Source: an uncultured Clostridia bacterium
GTDB taxonomy: Bacteria; Bacillota; Clostridia; Oscillospirales; Acutalibacteraceae
Length of the DNA: 64,000 bases
Assembly (NCBI GenBank): GCA_947585745.1
Contig: CANPXF010000005.1
Location: 1 to 64,000, forward strand
Direction: 5' to 3'
The notes beneath the pieces are model-generated. The model was given only the letters and a program-made list of their open reading frames with translations, did no database searches and had not been told where the DNA came from. The position numbers and the translations under genes are program-made. Each line of letters starts with the position of its first letter. The stretch's first letter is position 1. Below, one piece after another: positions 33,270 through 42,183 of this stretch.

Positions 33270-33662
33270 TTGATTGTAAGATTAAAAAGTATAGTAAAGC
33301 CTATTGCCGTTATATTGGCTATAGGCTTTATTTATACAGTTATACACTACACTACGGGATTTTCTCTGTTTTGTCCTTTTAATCGCTTTTTTGGCGTTTA
33401 CTGCCCCGGTTGCGGAATAAGCAGAATGTTTTTTAACCTCTTTGAATTCGATTTTTTGTCGGCGTTTAAGAGTAATTGCGTTCTGTTCTGCGTTTTGCCT
33501 GTTTTATTCGGATTTTTTATTTGGCACAGCTATCGCTATGTGCGTTACGGAAAAAGAGGGATTAGCAAGTGGGAAAACAGGGCCTTATATTTTCTTATAG
33601 CGGTTTTAATTATCTTTGCCGTTGTGCGCAATATTTATCCTGCGGATTTTCTCGTTCCGTAA
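33270..33662 (+). CDS. DUF2752 membrane protein
   Basis: 130 residues from a TTG at 33270 (GGAG six bases upstream); a TTG at 33258 is an alternative. Its core, CPFNRFFGVYCPGCGISRMFFNLFEFD, is the DUF2752 signature with the CPGCG motif. Three membrane helices are predicted. The role is unknown. Confidence 0.78.
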   Translation: MIVRLKSIVKPIAVILAIGFIYTVIHYTTGFSLFCPFNRFFGVYCPGCGISRMFFNLFEFDFLSAFKSNCVLFCVLPVLFGFFIWHSYRYVRYGKRGISKWENRALYFLIAVLIIFAVVRNIYPADFLVP

Positions 33663-33719
33663 GCTATTAGTCCTTGCGCTGTCTGATATTTTGTGTTATA
33701 ATACCACCATAATTGAATA

Positions 33720-33930
33720 TAGCTTGTACGGCTTCGCAAGAATTAATAGGGAAGACGGTGAGAGTCCGTCGCAACAGCCATTACCGTATTTAGTTTAAAG
33801 AAAGCATTATGCCACTGATTGTGATTGGGAAGGCGCTTTGAAATATATGACTATAAGTCGGGAGACCTGCCGTACTCGTATTTTATACCGTTCTTGGGCA
33901 TATGGAGATACAGTACAAATTGCCGAAAGG
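33720..33930 (+). promoter_or_regulatory. cobalamin (vitamin B12) riboswitch
   Basis: The conserved core of the AdoCbl/cobalamin family is visible in order: AATAGGGAAGACGGTGAGA, TCCGTCGCAACAGCC, GCCACTG then GGGAAGGCG, and AAGTCGGGAGACCTGCC. It lies in the leader of the DUF4430/ECF operon. Cobalamin binding normally turns such operons off, so the genes downstream should be expressed when B12 is scarce. Confidence 0.92.
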
Positions 33931-33952
33931 CTTTTTTGCGATGCCCTTTTTT
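33896..33952 (+). terminator. intrinsic terminator of the cobalamin riboswitch
   Basis: GGGCAT (33896) pairs with ATGCCC (33941) around an inner GCCGAAAGGC hairpin, followed by six T's. It is the probable off-state expression platform. Confidence 0.65.
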
Positions 33953-33984
33953 AAGGGTAATTTTTATTTTACGGAGGTTTTATA

Positions 33985-35166
33985 ATGAAAAAACTAATCG
34001 CAATCATACTTTCTGTTTTGCTTTTGGCGTCTCTTTTTACGGTAGCCGTCAGCGCGGAGGGTTCAAAGGTATCAATACGCATTGAGGGTATTGAGAAAAA
34101 TTTGTTTAAAGGTGAAATTGAGATTTCTGACGGAGCAACTGTCGCCGACGCGTTGACAGCTCTTGACAAGAATAATGATACCATTACAATTAAAGGTATC
34201 GCGGACAACTTTATTACAGAGGTCAACGGCGAAAAATCCGCGACTTTCGGCGGATATGACGGATGGAATTATTCAGTTAACGGTATTGCTCCGTCTGTTG
34301 GAGTCTGCGACTATAAGTTATCATCGGGAGATGTTGTTGTTTTATACTACGGCGATTACCCGTGCCAAATTCCTGTTGCGGATTTAAGCAAGGCAAGCGA
34401 GGGAATTATCACGATTTCAAGCTATGATACGTCGTGGATACAGGACGATAAGGGCGATTGGATTTCATCGTCCGAGTGGGTTCCCGTTACAGGGGCAACC
34501 GTAACATTAACCGATAACAATAAATCACAAAAATATGTTACGGACAAAAACGGAGTTATCAATTTTACGGTTAATGATTTTTCGGGTACGGTTAAAGCTG
34601 ATGTGGATAAAAAGTCCGCCTCGGGCGCGCCCGCTGTTTGCCGTGAGTCCTTTTCCTTTGAGATTGAAAACACTAACCCGTCCGTTACTGAAACAACCGA
34701 GCCGACAGTAACTGAAAAGACAAAAGTTACTGCCGTTTTGGCGAAAAATGAAATTTATGTTAGTGGGACAACGAAGGTTAATACAAATGTCGTTAACCCC
34801 AAGGGTAAAACTTCCTATACTTCAGATAAAAAGTCCGTGGCTGTAGTAAATAAAAACGGTAAAGTAACAGCAAAAAAGAAAGGCGTAGCCACAATTACAG
34901 TTAAAAATAACGGAGTAAAAGCTAAGGTTAAAATTACAGTTAAAAATCCAAAGCTTAATAAAACTAAAATTAATCTTAAAAAAGGCAAAAGCTTTAAAAT
35001 CAAGATTACGGGTAAAGCGGGAAAACAGACATATACTTCTTCTAAAAAAAGCGTGGCTAAGGTTTCAAAAAAAGGAAAAGTTACGGCTAAAAAGAGGGGT
35101 AAAGCTGTTATTACGGTAAAAACAAATAAGAGCGTTAAATTAAAGCTTAAAGTAAAAGTAAAGTAA
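33985..35166 (+). CDS. secreted DUF4430 (transcobalamin C-terminal-like) protein with Ig-like repeats
   Basis: 393 residues. A signal peptide (LLASLFTVAVSA) leads to a DUF4430 domain (about 28-130): VADALTALDKN, then GGYDGWNYSVNGIAPSVGV and DYKLSSGDVVVLYYGDY, the beta-grasp-like domain that caps the cobalamin site in transcobalamin. Next is an Ig/Cna_B-like domain (about 165-235, VTGATVTLTDNNKSQKYVTDKNG), then two lysine-rich Big_2-like repeats (about 250-393). Directly under a cobalamin riboswitch and first of six co-directional genes. It is probably a secreted, wall-retained cobalamin-binding protein; binding is inferred from domain and context. Confidence 0.85.
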   Translation: MKKLIAIILSVLLLASLFTVAVSAEGSKVSIRIEGIEKNLFKGEIEISDGATVADALTALDKNNDTITIKGIADNFITEVNGEKSATFGGYDGWNYSVNGIAPSVGVCDYKLSSGDVVVLYYGDYPCQIPVADLSKASEGIITISSYDTSWIQDDKGDWISSSEWVPVTGATVTLTDNNKSQKYVTDKNGVINFTVNDFSGTVKADVDKKSASGAPAVCRESFSFEIENTNPSVTETTEPTVTEKTKVTAVLAKNEIYVSGTTKVNTNVVNPKGKTSYTSDKKSVAVVNKNGKVTAKKKGVATITVKNNGVKAKVKITVKNPKLNKTKINLKKGKSFKIKITGKAGKQTYTSSKKSVAKVSKKGKVTAKKRGKAVITVKTNKSVKLKLKVKVK

Positions 35167-35180
35167 AAGCGGTGGTAAAA

Positions 35181-36566
35181 ATGGGTAAAAGGATATTTGT
35201 AGTTATATTAGCGGTTTTATTGTGTGTAACTACGCCTCTTACCGCCTATTGCTCGCAAATCAACACCCCCGACGGCGTTAAATCGTCTGTCGAGGGTGTA
35301 ATTTTATACAAATGCGCGTCTTTAAACGCAAATTCGGTTGACGATATGCTCTCTAAATTAAGTGAAAATGCGGGCGACAGCTCGTCAGATTGGTATTATA
35401 CAGCCTTGTCTCAATACGGAGTTGACTGTAAAAACAGTAAAAGTATTTCCGCTCTTAAAAGCGCCGTGGAAGAATTTTATGAAAATGGTTTAAGCAGTGT
35501 AAAAGCAACGGATTTACAGCGCGTTGCGTTCGCCCTCTTAGCTTGTAAACAGGATATAACCGATATAAACGGACGAAATCTTCTTGCTGACGCCACCTAT
35601 AACCGCTCAAAATACAGACCGCTCGACGCACAGGGTACCAATTCGCTTGCGTACGCTCTGTTGCTTTTGGATTCAAAAGACTATAAGACACCGTTTGAAG
35701 CAAAGGATACAAGGGACAGTATTATCAATCGTATTTTAGACAGAGAAACGAACAAGGGCGGTTATGCGCTTTCGGGAAGTACGGCTGATACCGATATGAC
35801 GGCAATCGCGTTACAGGCGCTTGCGCCTTATAAAAACAGGAAAAAGGTTAGTGAGAGTATTGACCGTTGCCTTGATATTCTTTCTCGCCGTCAGGACGAA
35901 AGCGGAGCATATAAATCGTTTTCAAATACCATAACTTCCGAAACCACCGCACAGGTTATAATTGCGTTAACATCTCTTAATATAGACATTGCTTCTGACG
36001 GCAGATTTATAAAAAACGGAAATACCCTGCTTGACGGTTTAATGAATTTTAAGCTTGATAACGGAGCGTTTTCACATACCGAAGGGGCTTCGGAAAATAA
36101 TATGGCGACATATCAATGCCTTTGCGCGCTGGTATCGGCTTACAGATTTTTTAACGGAGAGGGAGTATTCTATGATTTCAATTCAAAGGTTAAAACCGTA
36201 ACTAAATCTGTAAATAGGGCTGTTACAAAATCAGTTGAAAAAAAGTATAACACAAAAAGTAAAAAATCTAAAAAAATATCTAATCCCGAAACCTCTGAAA
36301 CAATAAATCAAAATTCTAAAGAAGAAAATAAAATAGTTTCAGATAAACAAACAAAAAAGAAAAAAATAAAAAATAAAATTGAAAAAGAAACCTCAAAGGC
36401 TGTTCAAAATGAAACAACACAAACGGTAATTCCGAAAACAAGTGAACAAAAATCAAACTCTGAAAGCGGTAAACCGTTTACCCCGAAGCCTTTTTACATA
36501 GATTTTTTGTTATTAATTATAAGTTATTTAACCCTGTTTTTAATTAAAAAAGGAGGTAAAAAATGA
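35181..36566 (+). CDS. membrane-anchored alpha/alpha-toroid protein (terpenoid cyclase/transcobalamin-like barrel)
   Basis: 461 residues from the ATG at 35181 (a GTG at 35172 is possible). A signal peptide, then an alpha/alpha-barrel of about 320 residues with repeat signatures NKGGYALSGSTADTDMTAIAL, DESGAYKSFSNTITSETTAQV and DNGAFSHTEGASENNMATYQ, the G-G-[AY]-x-T-A pattern shared by prenyltransferase-fold proteins and animal B12 binders. A lysine-rich disordered stalk and a C-terminal membrane helix (IDFLLLIISYLTLFLI) anchor it. It is 14 bases from the DUF4430 gene and overlaps the DUF4430 lipoprotein. It is not an enzyme by any motif seen; I read it as the barrel half of a cobalamin receptor. 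Confidence 0.8.
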   Translation: MGKRIFVVILAVLLCVTTPLTAYCSQINTPDGVKSSVEGVILYKCASLNANSVDDMLSKLSENAGDSSSDWYYTALSQYGVDCKNSKSISALKSAVEEFYENGLSSVKATDLQRVAFALLACKQDITDINGRNLLADATYNRSKYRPLDAQGTNSLAYALLLLDSKDYKTPFEAKDTRDSIINRILDRETNKGGYALSGSTADTDMTAIALQALAPYKNRKKVSESIDRCLDILSRRQDESGAYKSFSNTITSETTAQVIIALTSLNIDIASDGRFIKNGNTLLDGLMNFKLDNGAFSHTEGASENNMATYQCLCALVSAYRFFNGEGVFYDFNSKVKTVTKSVNRAVTKSVEKKYNTKSKKSKKISNPETSETINQNSKEENKIVSDKQTKKKKIKNKIEKETSKAVQNETTQTVIPKTSEQKSNSESGKPFTPKPFYIDFLLLIISYLTLFLIKKGGKK

Positions 36567-37045
36567 AACGGCTGATTTTTTTCCCTCTTATATTTATACT
36601 TTTATTTTCGGGCTGTTCAATAAAATCACCCGATGATTACTATAACAAAATCGAAAACGGCGAATTAACGGCGACGGTTTCAATTAATTGCCGTACGGCC
36701 GTTGATTATGAGGGTTCAAAGCGTGAAAAAGCTGAAATTTTATCAGACTGTAAAGTGAATTTTAAAGACGGCGATACCGTGTACGACGCTCTTAAAAACG
36801 CCTGTAAAAAAAATAAAATCCAGTTTGAATATTCGGGAAACGGCGACAGCATTTATATTGAGGGCATTGACTATCTTTATGAGTTCGACTGCGGAGAGCT
36901 TTCGGGTTGGAAATACAGCGTAAACGGAATTTTTCCGAACAAAGGATGTAATGTTTATAAGCTCAAAGACGGAGATGAGGTTGATTGGCTTTATACCTGC
37001 GACCTCGGAGAGGATATAGGCGATAAGTATGAGGGGAAAAGATGA
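36563..37045 (+). CDS. DUF4430 lipoprotein (transcobalamin C-terminal-like)
   Basis: 160 residues. The lipobox FSGCS (cysteine about 18) predicts a lipid anchor. A single DUF4430 domain follows: DTVYDALKNACKKNKIQFEY, CGELSGWKYSVNGIFPNKGCN, YKLKDGDEVDWLYTCD. It overlaps the toroid gene before it and the T-component gene after it by four bases each, so expression is tightly coupled. With the toroid it could form both halves of a transcobalamin-like binding site next to the transporter. Confidence 0.87.
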   Translation: MKRLIFFPLIFILLFSGCSIKSPDDYYNKIENGELTATVSINCRTAVDYEGSKREKAEILSDCKVNFKDGDTVYDALKNACKKNKIQFEYSGNGDSIYIEGIDYLYEFDCGELSGWKYSVNGIFPNKGCNVYKLKDGDEVDWLYTCDLGEDIGDKYEGKR

Positions 37046-37896
37046 ATACTTTTAAAAATTTTCACCCGATTACCTTGTTTTTCTACTTCCTGTTTGTGCT
37101 TTTTATCTCAATCTTTTCATTTAATCCGCTGTTTTTAATATTCGGATTTTTCGGCTCAATATCTTTTTACGCCTGTATTTCAGATTTCAAGGCGGTATTT
37201 AAAAGCATAATTTTCTATATTATTTTGATTTTTGCCGTAACGGCTACAAACCCGATTTTTTCGCATAACGGCGCAACGGTTTTATTTTTTATCAACGACA
37301 ACCGTATCACCCTTGAGGCGCTCATATACGGCGCGGTTTTAGGTCTGATGATTGCTGTGGCTGTAATATGGTTTAGATGCTTCAATCTTGTTTTTGACAG
37401 CGAAAAGATTTTATATTTCCTGGGAAAAAGCTTTCCGAGGCTTGCGCTTGTTTTTTCAATGACGCTTAATTTTGTTCCGAATTTGTTAAGGAGTTTTAAA
37501 AATATCAATACGGCTCAAAGGCTTTCGGGCAAAAAAACTTCCCGTATAAAGCGGTATTTAAACAGTTTTTCCGCTGTGATAACACAAAGTATGGAGAACG
37601 CGATGATAACCTCCGACAGTATGAAGGCGCGCGGTTACGGGCTTAAAAAGCGTACATTTTACTCGCGTTTTAAATTCACTTTTTACGATTTAACATATTT
37701 GGCGGTATCAATCATTCTTTTTTCGCTCTCGTTAGCCGGAAATACTTCGTTTGAATTCTATCCCTATTTTGTTATACCTAAAGCTGATACATTAAATATA
37801 TTGAGTTATATATCTTTTTTAATTTTATCGTTCGTACCCTTTTTGTTTGAAGTTAAGGAGGGAGCAAAATGGAAATTTTTAATATCAAAAATTTAA
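37042..37896 (+). CDS. ECF transporter transmembrane component (EcfT)
   Basis: 284 residues, five to six membrane helices, with the coupling-helix motif SMKARGYG near residue 197 that contacts the ATPases. It is the shared T component of energy-coupling-factor importers. It overlaps both neighbours. In this cluster it is probably dedicated to the S component at 39430. Confidence 0.9.
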   Translation: MNTFKNFHPITLFFYFLFVLFISIFSFNPLFLIFGFFGSISFYACISDFKAVFKSIIFYIILIFAVTATNPIFSHNGATVLFFINDNRITLEALIYGAVLGLMIAVAVIWFRCFNLVFDSEKILYFLGKSFPRLALVFSMTLNFVPNLLRSFKNINTAQRLSGKKTSRIKRYLNSFSAVITQSMENAMITSDSMKARGYGLKKRTFYSRFKFTFYDLTYLAVSIILFSLSLAGNTSFEFYPYFVIPKADTLNILSYISFLILSFVPFLFEVKEGAKWKFLISKI

Positions 37897-39437
37897 GCTT
37901 TACCTACAATACTTCTGACAAAAAGGCGGTAAACTCAATTAATATGACCGTTTCTTCAGGCGATTTCCTGCTTGTTATCGGTCAGTCGGGTTGCGGAAAA
38001 ACAACCTTGCTGAAAATGTTAAAAAAAGAGCTTACCCCTTTTGGAAAGAAAGAGGGGGAAATATTCTATAAAGGAAAAAACATAGAATTGCTCAATGAGA
38101 GAGAAAGCGCTCAAAGTATCGGCTTTATTATGCAGGACCCCGACTCGCAAATCGTTACCGACAAGGTTTACAGCGAGCTTGCTTTCGGACTTGAAAATCT
38201 CGGATATGATAAAGAAGTAATAAGGGCTAAGGTGTCGGAATTTGCGAGTTGTTTCGGTTTTCTCGAAAGCTTTGACAGTTCTGTCGATAAGCTTTCGGGA
38301 GGGGAAAAGCAGATGCTCAACCTCGCCTCGGTTATGGCTTTGAATCCCGAGGTAATTATTCTTGATGAACCCACGTCTATGCTCGACCCGATTTCCGCAA
38401 ACGATTTTTTTAGCACTTTAAAGAGAATTAACAATGACTTTGGGACCACCGTCATCATTTCGGAACACCATTTGCAGGAGGTTTTTCATCTTGCCGATAG
38501 AGTTGTATGTCTTGAAAACGGCGAAATAACGGCGCTCGATACGCCAAAAAATGTATGTAAATCACTAAAAGGAAAAAAAATTATGAAAACCCTGCCTGCG
38601 CCCGCCCGTGTTTTTAACTCCGTTAAGGCATACGGAGAGTGTCCCATAACCGTAAAAGAGGGGAGAAAAATGCTTTCCTCTATTGCTTTAAACAGAAATA
38701 AAATTTCCTCTGAAGAATTAAAAAATGACGATGTAATATTATCCTGCAAAAATATTTGGTTCAGATACGAGAGGAAATCAAAAGATATTTTAAAAAATTG
38801 TAGTTTTAATGTTAATAAGGGCGAATTTTATGCTCTGCTCGGTGAAAACGGCTGTGGCAAGTCCACGCTTTTAAATATTATAAACGGCTCCTTAAAACCG
38901 TATAGGGGCAAAATAAAATGCGATTTAAAATCTGCATATCTTCCGCAAAATCCTAAAAACGTGTTCGTTAAGGATACATTGGAGCAGGACTTCAAGATGA
39001 TTGATAATTCTTATTTAGAATTATCGGAACAGTTTGGGTTAAGCGATTTTTTAAAAACACATCCGTATGATTTAAGCGGAGGAGAGCTACAGCGGGCGTC
39101 AATATGCAAAATACTGCTTTCAAATCCCGATATACTGCTTTTAGACGAGCCGACAAAGGGACTTGACACCTTCGCGAAAATTAACCTCGGAAGCTTTTTA
39201 AAACAGCTTTGTAAAAAAGGATTAACAATTGTTATGGTAACTCACGATGTTGAGTTTTCAGCTGAATTTTCAGACAGATGCGGTTTGCTTTTTGACGGCG
39301 GAATAACAAGCGAAAATTCCGTGAGGGAATTTTTCAGCCAAAATATTTTTTACACGACCTCCGCTTCAAAAATGTCTAAGGGTATGATTGAAAATGCCGT
39401 GACCGCCGACGATATTATTGGGTGTATAAATGGCTAA
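37869..39437 (+). CDS. ECF transporter ATPase, fused A-A' subunits
   Basis: 522 residues holding two complete ABC domains. The first has Walker A GQSGCGKTT, signature LSGGEKQ and Walker B VIILDEPTS; the second has GENGCGKST, LSGGELQ and ILLLDEPTKG. Each has its switch histidine (SEHH, THDVE). In many Firmicutes EcfA and EcfA' are separate genes; here one polypeptide supplies both, as in other dedicated (group I-like) ECF systems. The start overlaps the EcfT gene by 28 bases behind AAGGAGGG. Confidence 0.93.
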   Translation: MEIFNIKNLSFTYNTSDKKAVNSINMTVSSGDFLLVIGQSGCGKTTLLKMLKKELTPFGKKEGEIFYKGKNIELLNERESAQSIGFIMQDPDSQIVTDKVYSELAFGLENLGYDKEVIRAKVSEFASCFGFLESFDSSVDKLSGGEKQMLNLASVMALNPEVIILDEPTSMLDPISANDFFSTLKRINNDFGTTVIISEHHLQEVFHLADRVVCLENGEITALDTPKNVCKSLKGKKIMKTLPAPARVFNSVKAYGECPITVKEGRKMLSSIALNRNKISSEELKNDDVILSCKNIWFRYERKSKDILKNCSFNVNKGEFYALLGENGCGKSTLLNIINGSLKPYRGKIKCDLKSAYLPQNPKNVFVKDTLEQDFKMIDNSYLELSEQFGLSDFLKTHPYDLSGGELQRASICKILLSNPDILLLDEPTKGLDTFAKINLGSFLKQLCKKGLTIVMVTHDVEFSAEFSDRCGLLFDGGITSENSVREFFSQNIFYTTSASKMSKGMIENAVTADDIIGCING

Positions 39438-40110
39438 AACAGTTTTAAAATATGTTATCACAATTATATTAATACCGGCGACAATTATTCTCGGCGTTGT
39501 CTTATTTTCCGACCGAAGCTACGCCGTAATTTCAATAGCGGTAGCTTTCTTTGCTTGTATTCCGTTCTTTTTATGCTTTGAAAGAAATAAATATTCAACA
39601 AGACGGATAGTTCTGCTCGCCGTGATGACCGCGTTGTCGGTTGCGGGAAGATTTATTTTTGCTCCTTTGCCGTTTTTTAAGCCCGTCACGGCAATTGTGG
39701 TAATCGCGGGAATGTATTTCGGCTCGGAGTTCGGATTTTTAACAGGAGCGCTCTCTGCGGTTGTTTCTAATTTCTATTTCGGGCAAGGACCGTGGACACC
39801 GTTTCAGATGTTTTCCTGGGGAATAATCGGCTTTGTAGCGGGAATAATCTCAAATCCGCTTATAAAGAACAAGCTTGTTTTAATTTTATACGGTGCGTTT
39901 TCGGGAATAGCCTATTCTCTTTTAATGGATGTATGGACAACGATGTGGTCGGACGGAACATTTAATCTTGTCAGGTTCTACGGCGCTATAATATCCGCTC
40001 TTCCTATAACTTTAGAATATTATGTGATTTCAAATATTATTTTCCTGTTAATTTTCGCTCCGCTGTTCGGCAAGAAAATCGAAAGATTAAAATTAAAGTA
40101 TGAAATTTAA
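39430..40110 (+). CDS. ECF transporter substrate-binding S component, probable cobalamin (CbrT-like)
   Basis: 226 residues, six membrane helices. It contains the conserved ARRIVLLAVMTALSVAGRF-like first part and GPWTPFQMFSWGIIGFVAGI in the middle, the type seen in CbrT-like S components. Substrate specificity is deduced from the cobalamin riboswitch and the DUF4430 partners. The start overlaps the ATPase stop by eight bases; a bidirectional terminator follows. Confidence 0.82.
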   Translation: MAKTVLKYVITIILIPATIILGVVLFSDRSYAVISIAVAFFACIPFFLCFERNKYSTRRIVLLAVMTALSVAGRFIFAPLPFFKPVTAIVVIAGMYFGSEFGFLTGALSAVVSNFYFGQGPWTPFQMFSWGIIGFVAGIISNPLIKNKLVLILYGAFSGIAYSLLMDVWTTMWSDGTFNLVRFYGAIISALPITLEYYVISNIIFLLIFAPLFGKKIERLKLKYEI

Positions 40111-40133
40111 AATATGTAAACGCTCTCTGACGT

Positions 40134-40165
40134 AAAAAAGCTGTCCGTCCGGACAGCTTTTTTTA
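40134..40165. terminator. bidirectional terminator between the B12 and V-ATPase operons
   Basis: AAAAAGCTGTCCG/CGGACAGCTTTTT with a two-base loop; T-runs on both strands. The convergent operons end here. Confidence 0.9.
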
Positions 40166-40777
40166 TTTGCTTTTCTGTTTTTTTATTACCTTCATTCTCG
40201 AAAATTCTTCTCTGTCCTTTTCGTCCAGAGCGTCGGTTATAAATTTTACGCTTTCCTCAAACTTTGGTATCATAATATTTTTAAGCGCGTTTGCCCTTTT
40301 CTGCGTTTTTTTAATGGAATCCGCAAGTCTGTATACGCTGTTTTCAATTTCCGCAAGGTCGGCGGTCAGAATTTTTACCTCGGTAAATTTCTGAAACGCG
40401 TTGTCAAGAGCCGTGCTTGTCGAGTTAAGTCCGAAATGGAGCTTCGTTTTATCGGGAGCGTTCATTCTTACAATAGGAATCTCAACACCCATAACGGAAC
40501 GGTAATCGAGAGTTAATGAATTTTCAACAGGAATCGTCTTGCTTATATCCGCGCAGTAGCCGTGAATAATATTTGCGGTTTGCAGAGCCTGATAAGCTTC
40601 GGAGTAAGCCTTGTCAATTTTCCCCTGAATTTCATTAGCCTTATCTATAAGCATCATCATCTCTCTGATAAGAATATTTCTTTTCTTATCCATAAGCTCA
40701 TAGCCCATTTTAGCAAGGGATAATGATTTTTTTGTATTCATCAGATTACCCTTTGTGGGTACTGCCTGTACTGCCAC
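40163..40777 (-). CDS. atpD: V-type ATP synthase subunit D
   Basis: 204 residues. Central-stalk subunit: PTKGNLMNTKKSLSLAKMGYELMDKKRNIL at the start, then long coiled-coil helices, as in NtpD/AtpD. It couples rotation of the A3B3 head to the membrane ring. Last gene of the operon. Confidence 0.93.
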   Translation of the reverse strand: MAVQAVPTKGNLMNTKKSLSLAKMGYELMDKKRNILIREMMMLIDKANEIQGKIDKAYSEAYQALQTANIIHGYCADISKTIPVENSLTLDYRSVMGVEIPIVRMNAPDKTKLHFGLNSTSTALDNAFQKFTEVKILTADLAEIENSVYRLADSIKKTQKRANALKNIMIPKFEESVKFITDALDEKDREEFSRMKVIKKQKSK

Positions 40778-40797
40778 CTCTGAAAACTCCTTTTTAA

Positions 40798-42171
40798 TTA
40801 AGGTCTGTAATATTTATCGAGCAATTCATCGTCAACTCTGTCAAGCTCGCTCCTCGGCAATGTCGAGAGAAGCTCCCAGCCCAAATCCAGACTTTCCGTA
40901 ATATCGCGGTTTTCATTAAAGCCTTGATTAACAAATTTTGTTTCAAAGAGCTTTCCGAATTCCATATATTTTTTGTCAATAGGGGAAAGCTCTTCTTCGC
41001 CGATAACCGACGCAAGCGAACGCGCGTCAATAACCTTTGCGTATGACGCGAAAAGCTGGTTCGCGAGAGCCTGATGGTCCGCTCTCGTAAAGCCTTCTCC
41101 GATACCGTCTTTCATAAGTCTTGAAAGTGACGGAAGTACGGAAACGGGCGGATAATATCCCTGTCCCTGCAGGGTTCTGTCAAGAGTAATCTGTCCCTCT
41201 GTAATATATCCCGTAAGGTCGGGTATAGGGTGGGTAATATCATCGTTCGGCATAGTGAGAATCGGTATCTGCGTAACGGAGCCTTCGTGACCTTTAATCA
41301 TTCCCGCTCTCTCATAGATAGAGGCGAGGTCGGAATACAGATAACCAGGATAACCTTTACGTCCCGGAATTTCTCCCTTAGATGATGAAAATTCTCTGAG
41401 CGCCTCCGCGTATGAGGTCATATCCGTCATAATAACGAGAACGTGCATATCGAGGTCAAATGCGAGATATTCGGCGATTGTAAGCGCGCATCTCGGTGTT
41501 AGCGTTCTTTCAATAATCGGGTCGTTAGAAAGGTTTAAAAGCATAACGACGTGTGAAAGAACTCCCGATTCCTCAAAGGATTTTCTAAAGTATTCCGCAA
41601 CGTCTTTCTGAACGCCCATAGCGGCGAAAACAACGCAGAAATTATCCTCGGTAGCGCCGCTGATTTTAGCCTGACGTACAATCTGAACGGCTAAATCATT
41701 GTGTTTCATACCCGAGCCGGAGAAAATCGGCAGTTTCTGACCGCGTATAAGCGTCATAAGAGTGTCTATTGTTGAAATGCCCGTGTTGATATAGTTTGTC
41801 GGATAAACTCGCGATACGGGATTAATCGGGGTACCGTTTATATCGGCGCGCTTTTCGGGGAAAATTTCACCGAGTCCGTCTATCGGACGTCCCGCGCCGT
41901 CGAGTACACGTCCGATAATTTCAGGCGACAGAGCCTGCTCCATCGGATGTCCCGTAAGTCTTGTTTTTGTATTTGCAAGGCTTATGTTTCTCGTACCCTC
42001 AAATACCTGCACGACTATTCTTTCGCCCTCAATCTGAACGACGCGTCCCTGCCTTACTGAACCGCCGTCAAGGCGTATATCGACAATTTCCTCGTAGGAA
42101 ACGCCCTTAACGCCGTCGATAACTATAAGAGAACCGTTAATTTCCTTAACGCCTACATAATCTATTAACAT
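40798..42171 (-). CDS. atpB: V-type ATP synthase subunit B
   Basis: 457 residues, the regulatory, non-catalytic nucleotide-binding subunit. Seen: [28 protein letters not shown] in place of a catalytic P-loop, [27 protein letters not shown], and the C-terminal [13 protein letters not shown]. It alternates with subunit A in the head. Twelve bases separate it from the A gene. Confidence 0.95.
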   Translation of the reverse strand: MLIDYVGVKEINGSLIVIDGVKGVSYEEIVDIRLDGGSVRQGRVVQIEGERIVVQVFEGTRNISLANTKTRLTGHPMEQALSPEIIGRVLDGAGRPIDGLGEIFPEKRADINGTPINPVSRVYPTNYINTGISTIDTLMTLIRGQKLPIFSGSGMKHNDLAVQIVRQAKISGATEDNFCVVFAAMGVQKDVAEYFRKSFEESGVLSHVVMLLNLSNDPIIERTLTPRCALTIAEYLAFDLDMHVLVIMTDMTSYAEALREFSSSKGEIPGRKGYPGYLYSDLASIYERAGMIKGHEGSVTQIPILTMPNDDITHPIPDLTGYITEGQITLDRTLQGQGYYPPVSVLPSLSRLMKDGIGEGFTRADHQALANQLFASYAKVIDARSLASVIGEEELSPIDKKYMEFGKLFETKFVNQGFNENRDITESLDLGWELLSTLPRSELDRVDDELLDKYYRP

Positions 42172-42183
42172 AGCGTTTCCTCC

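Noticed and set aside
35181-36566. The toroid protein considered as a squalene/terpene cyclase enzyme.
   Set aside because: The catalytic DxDD-type and QW-rich motifs are missing, and it is secreted and membrane-anchored inside a cobalamin-controlled operon.
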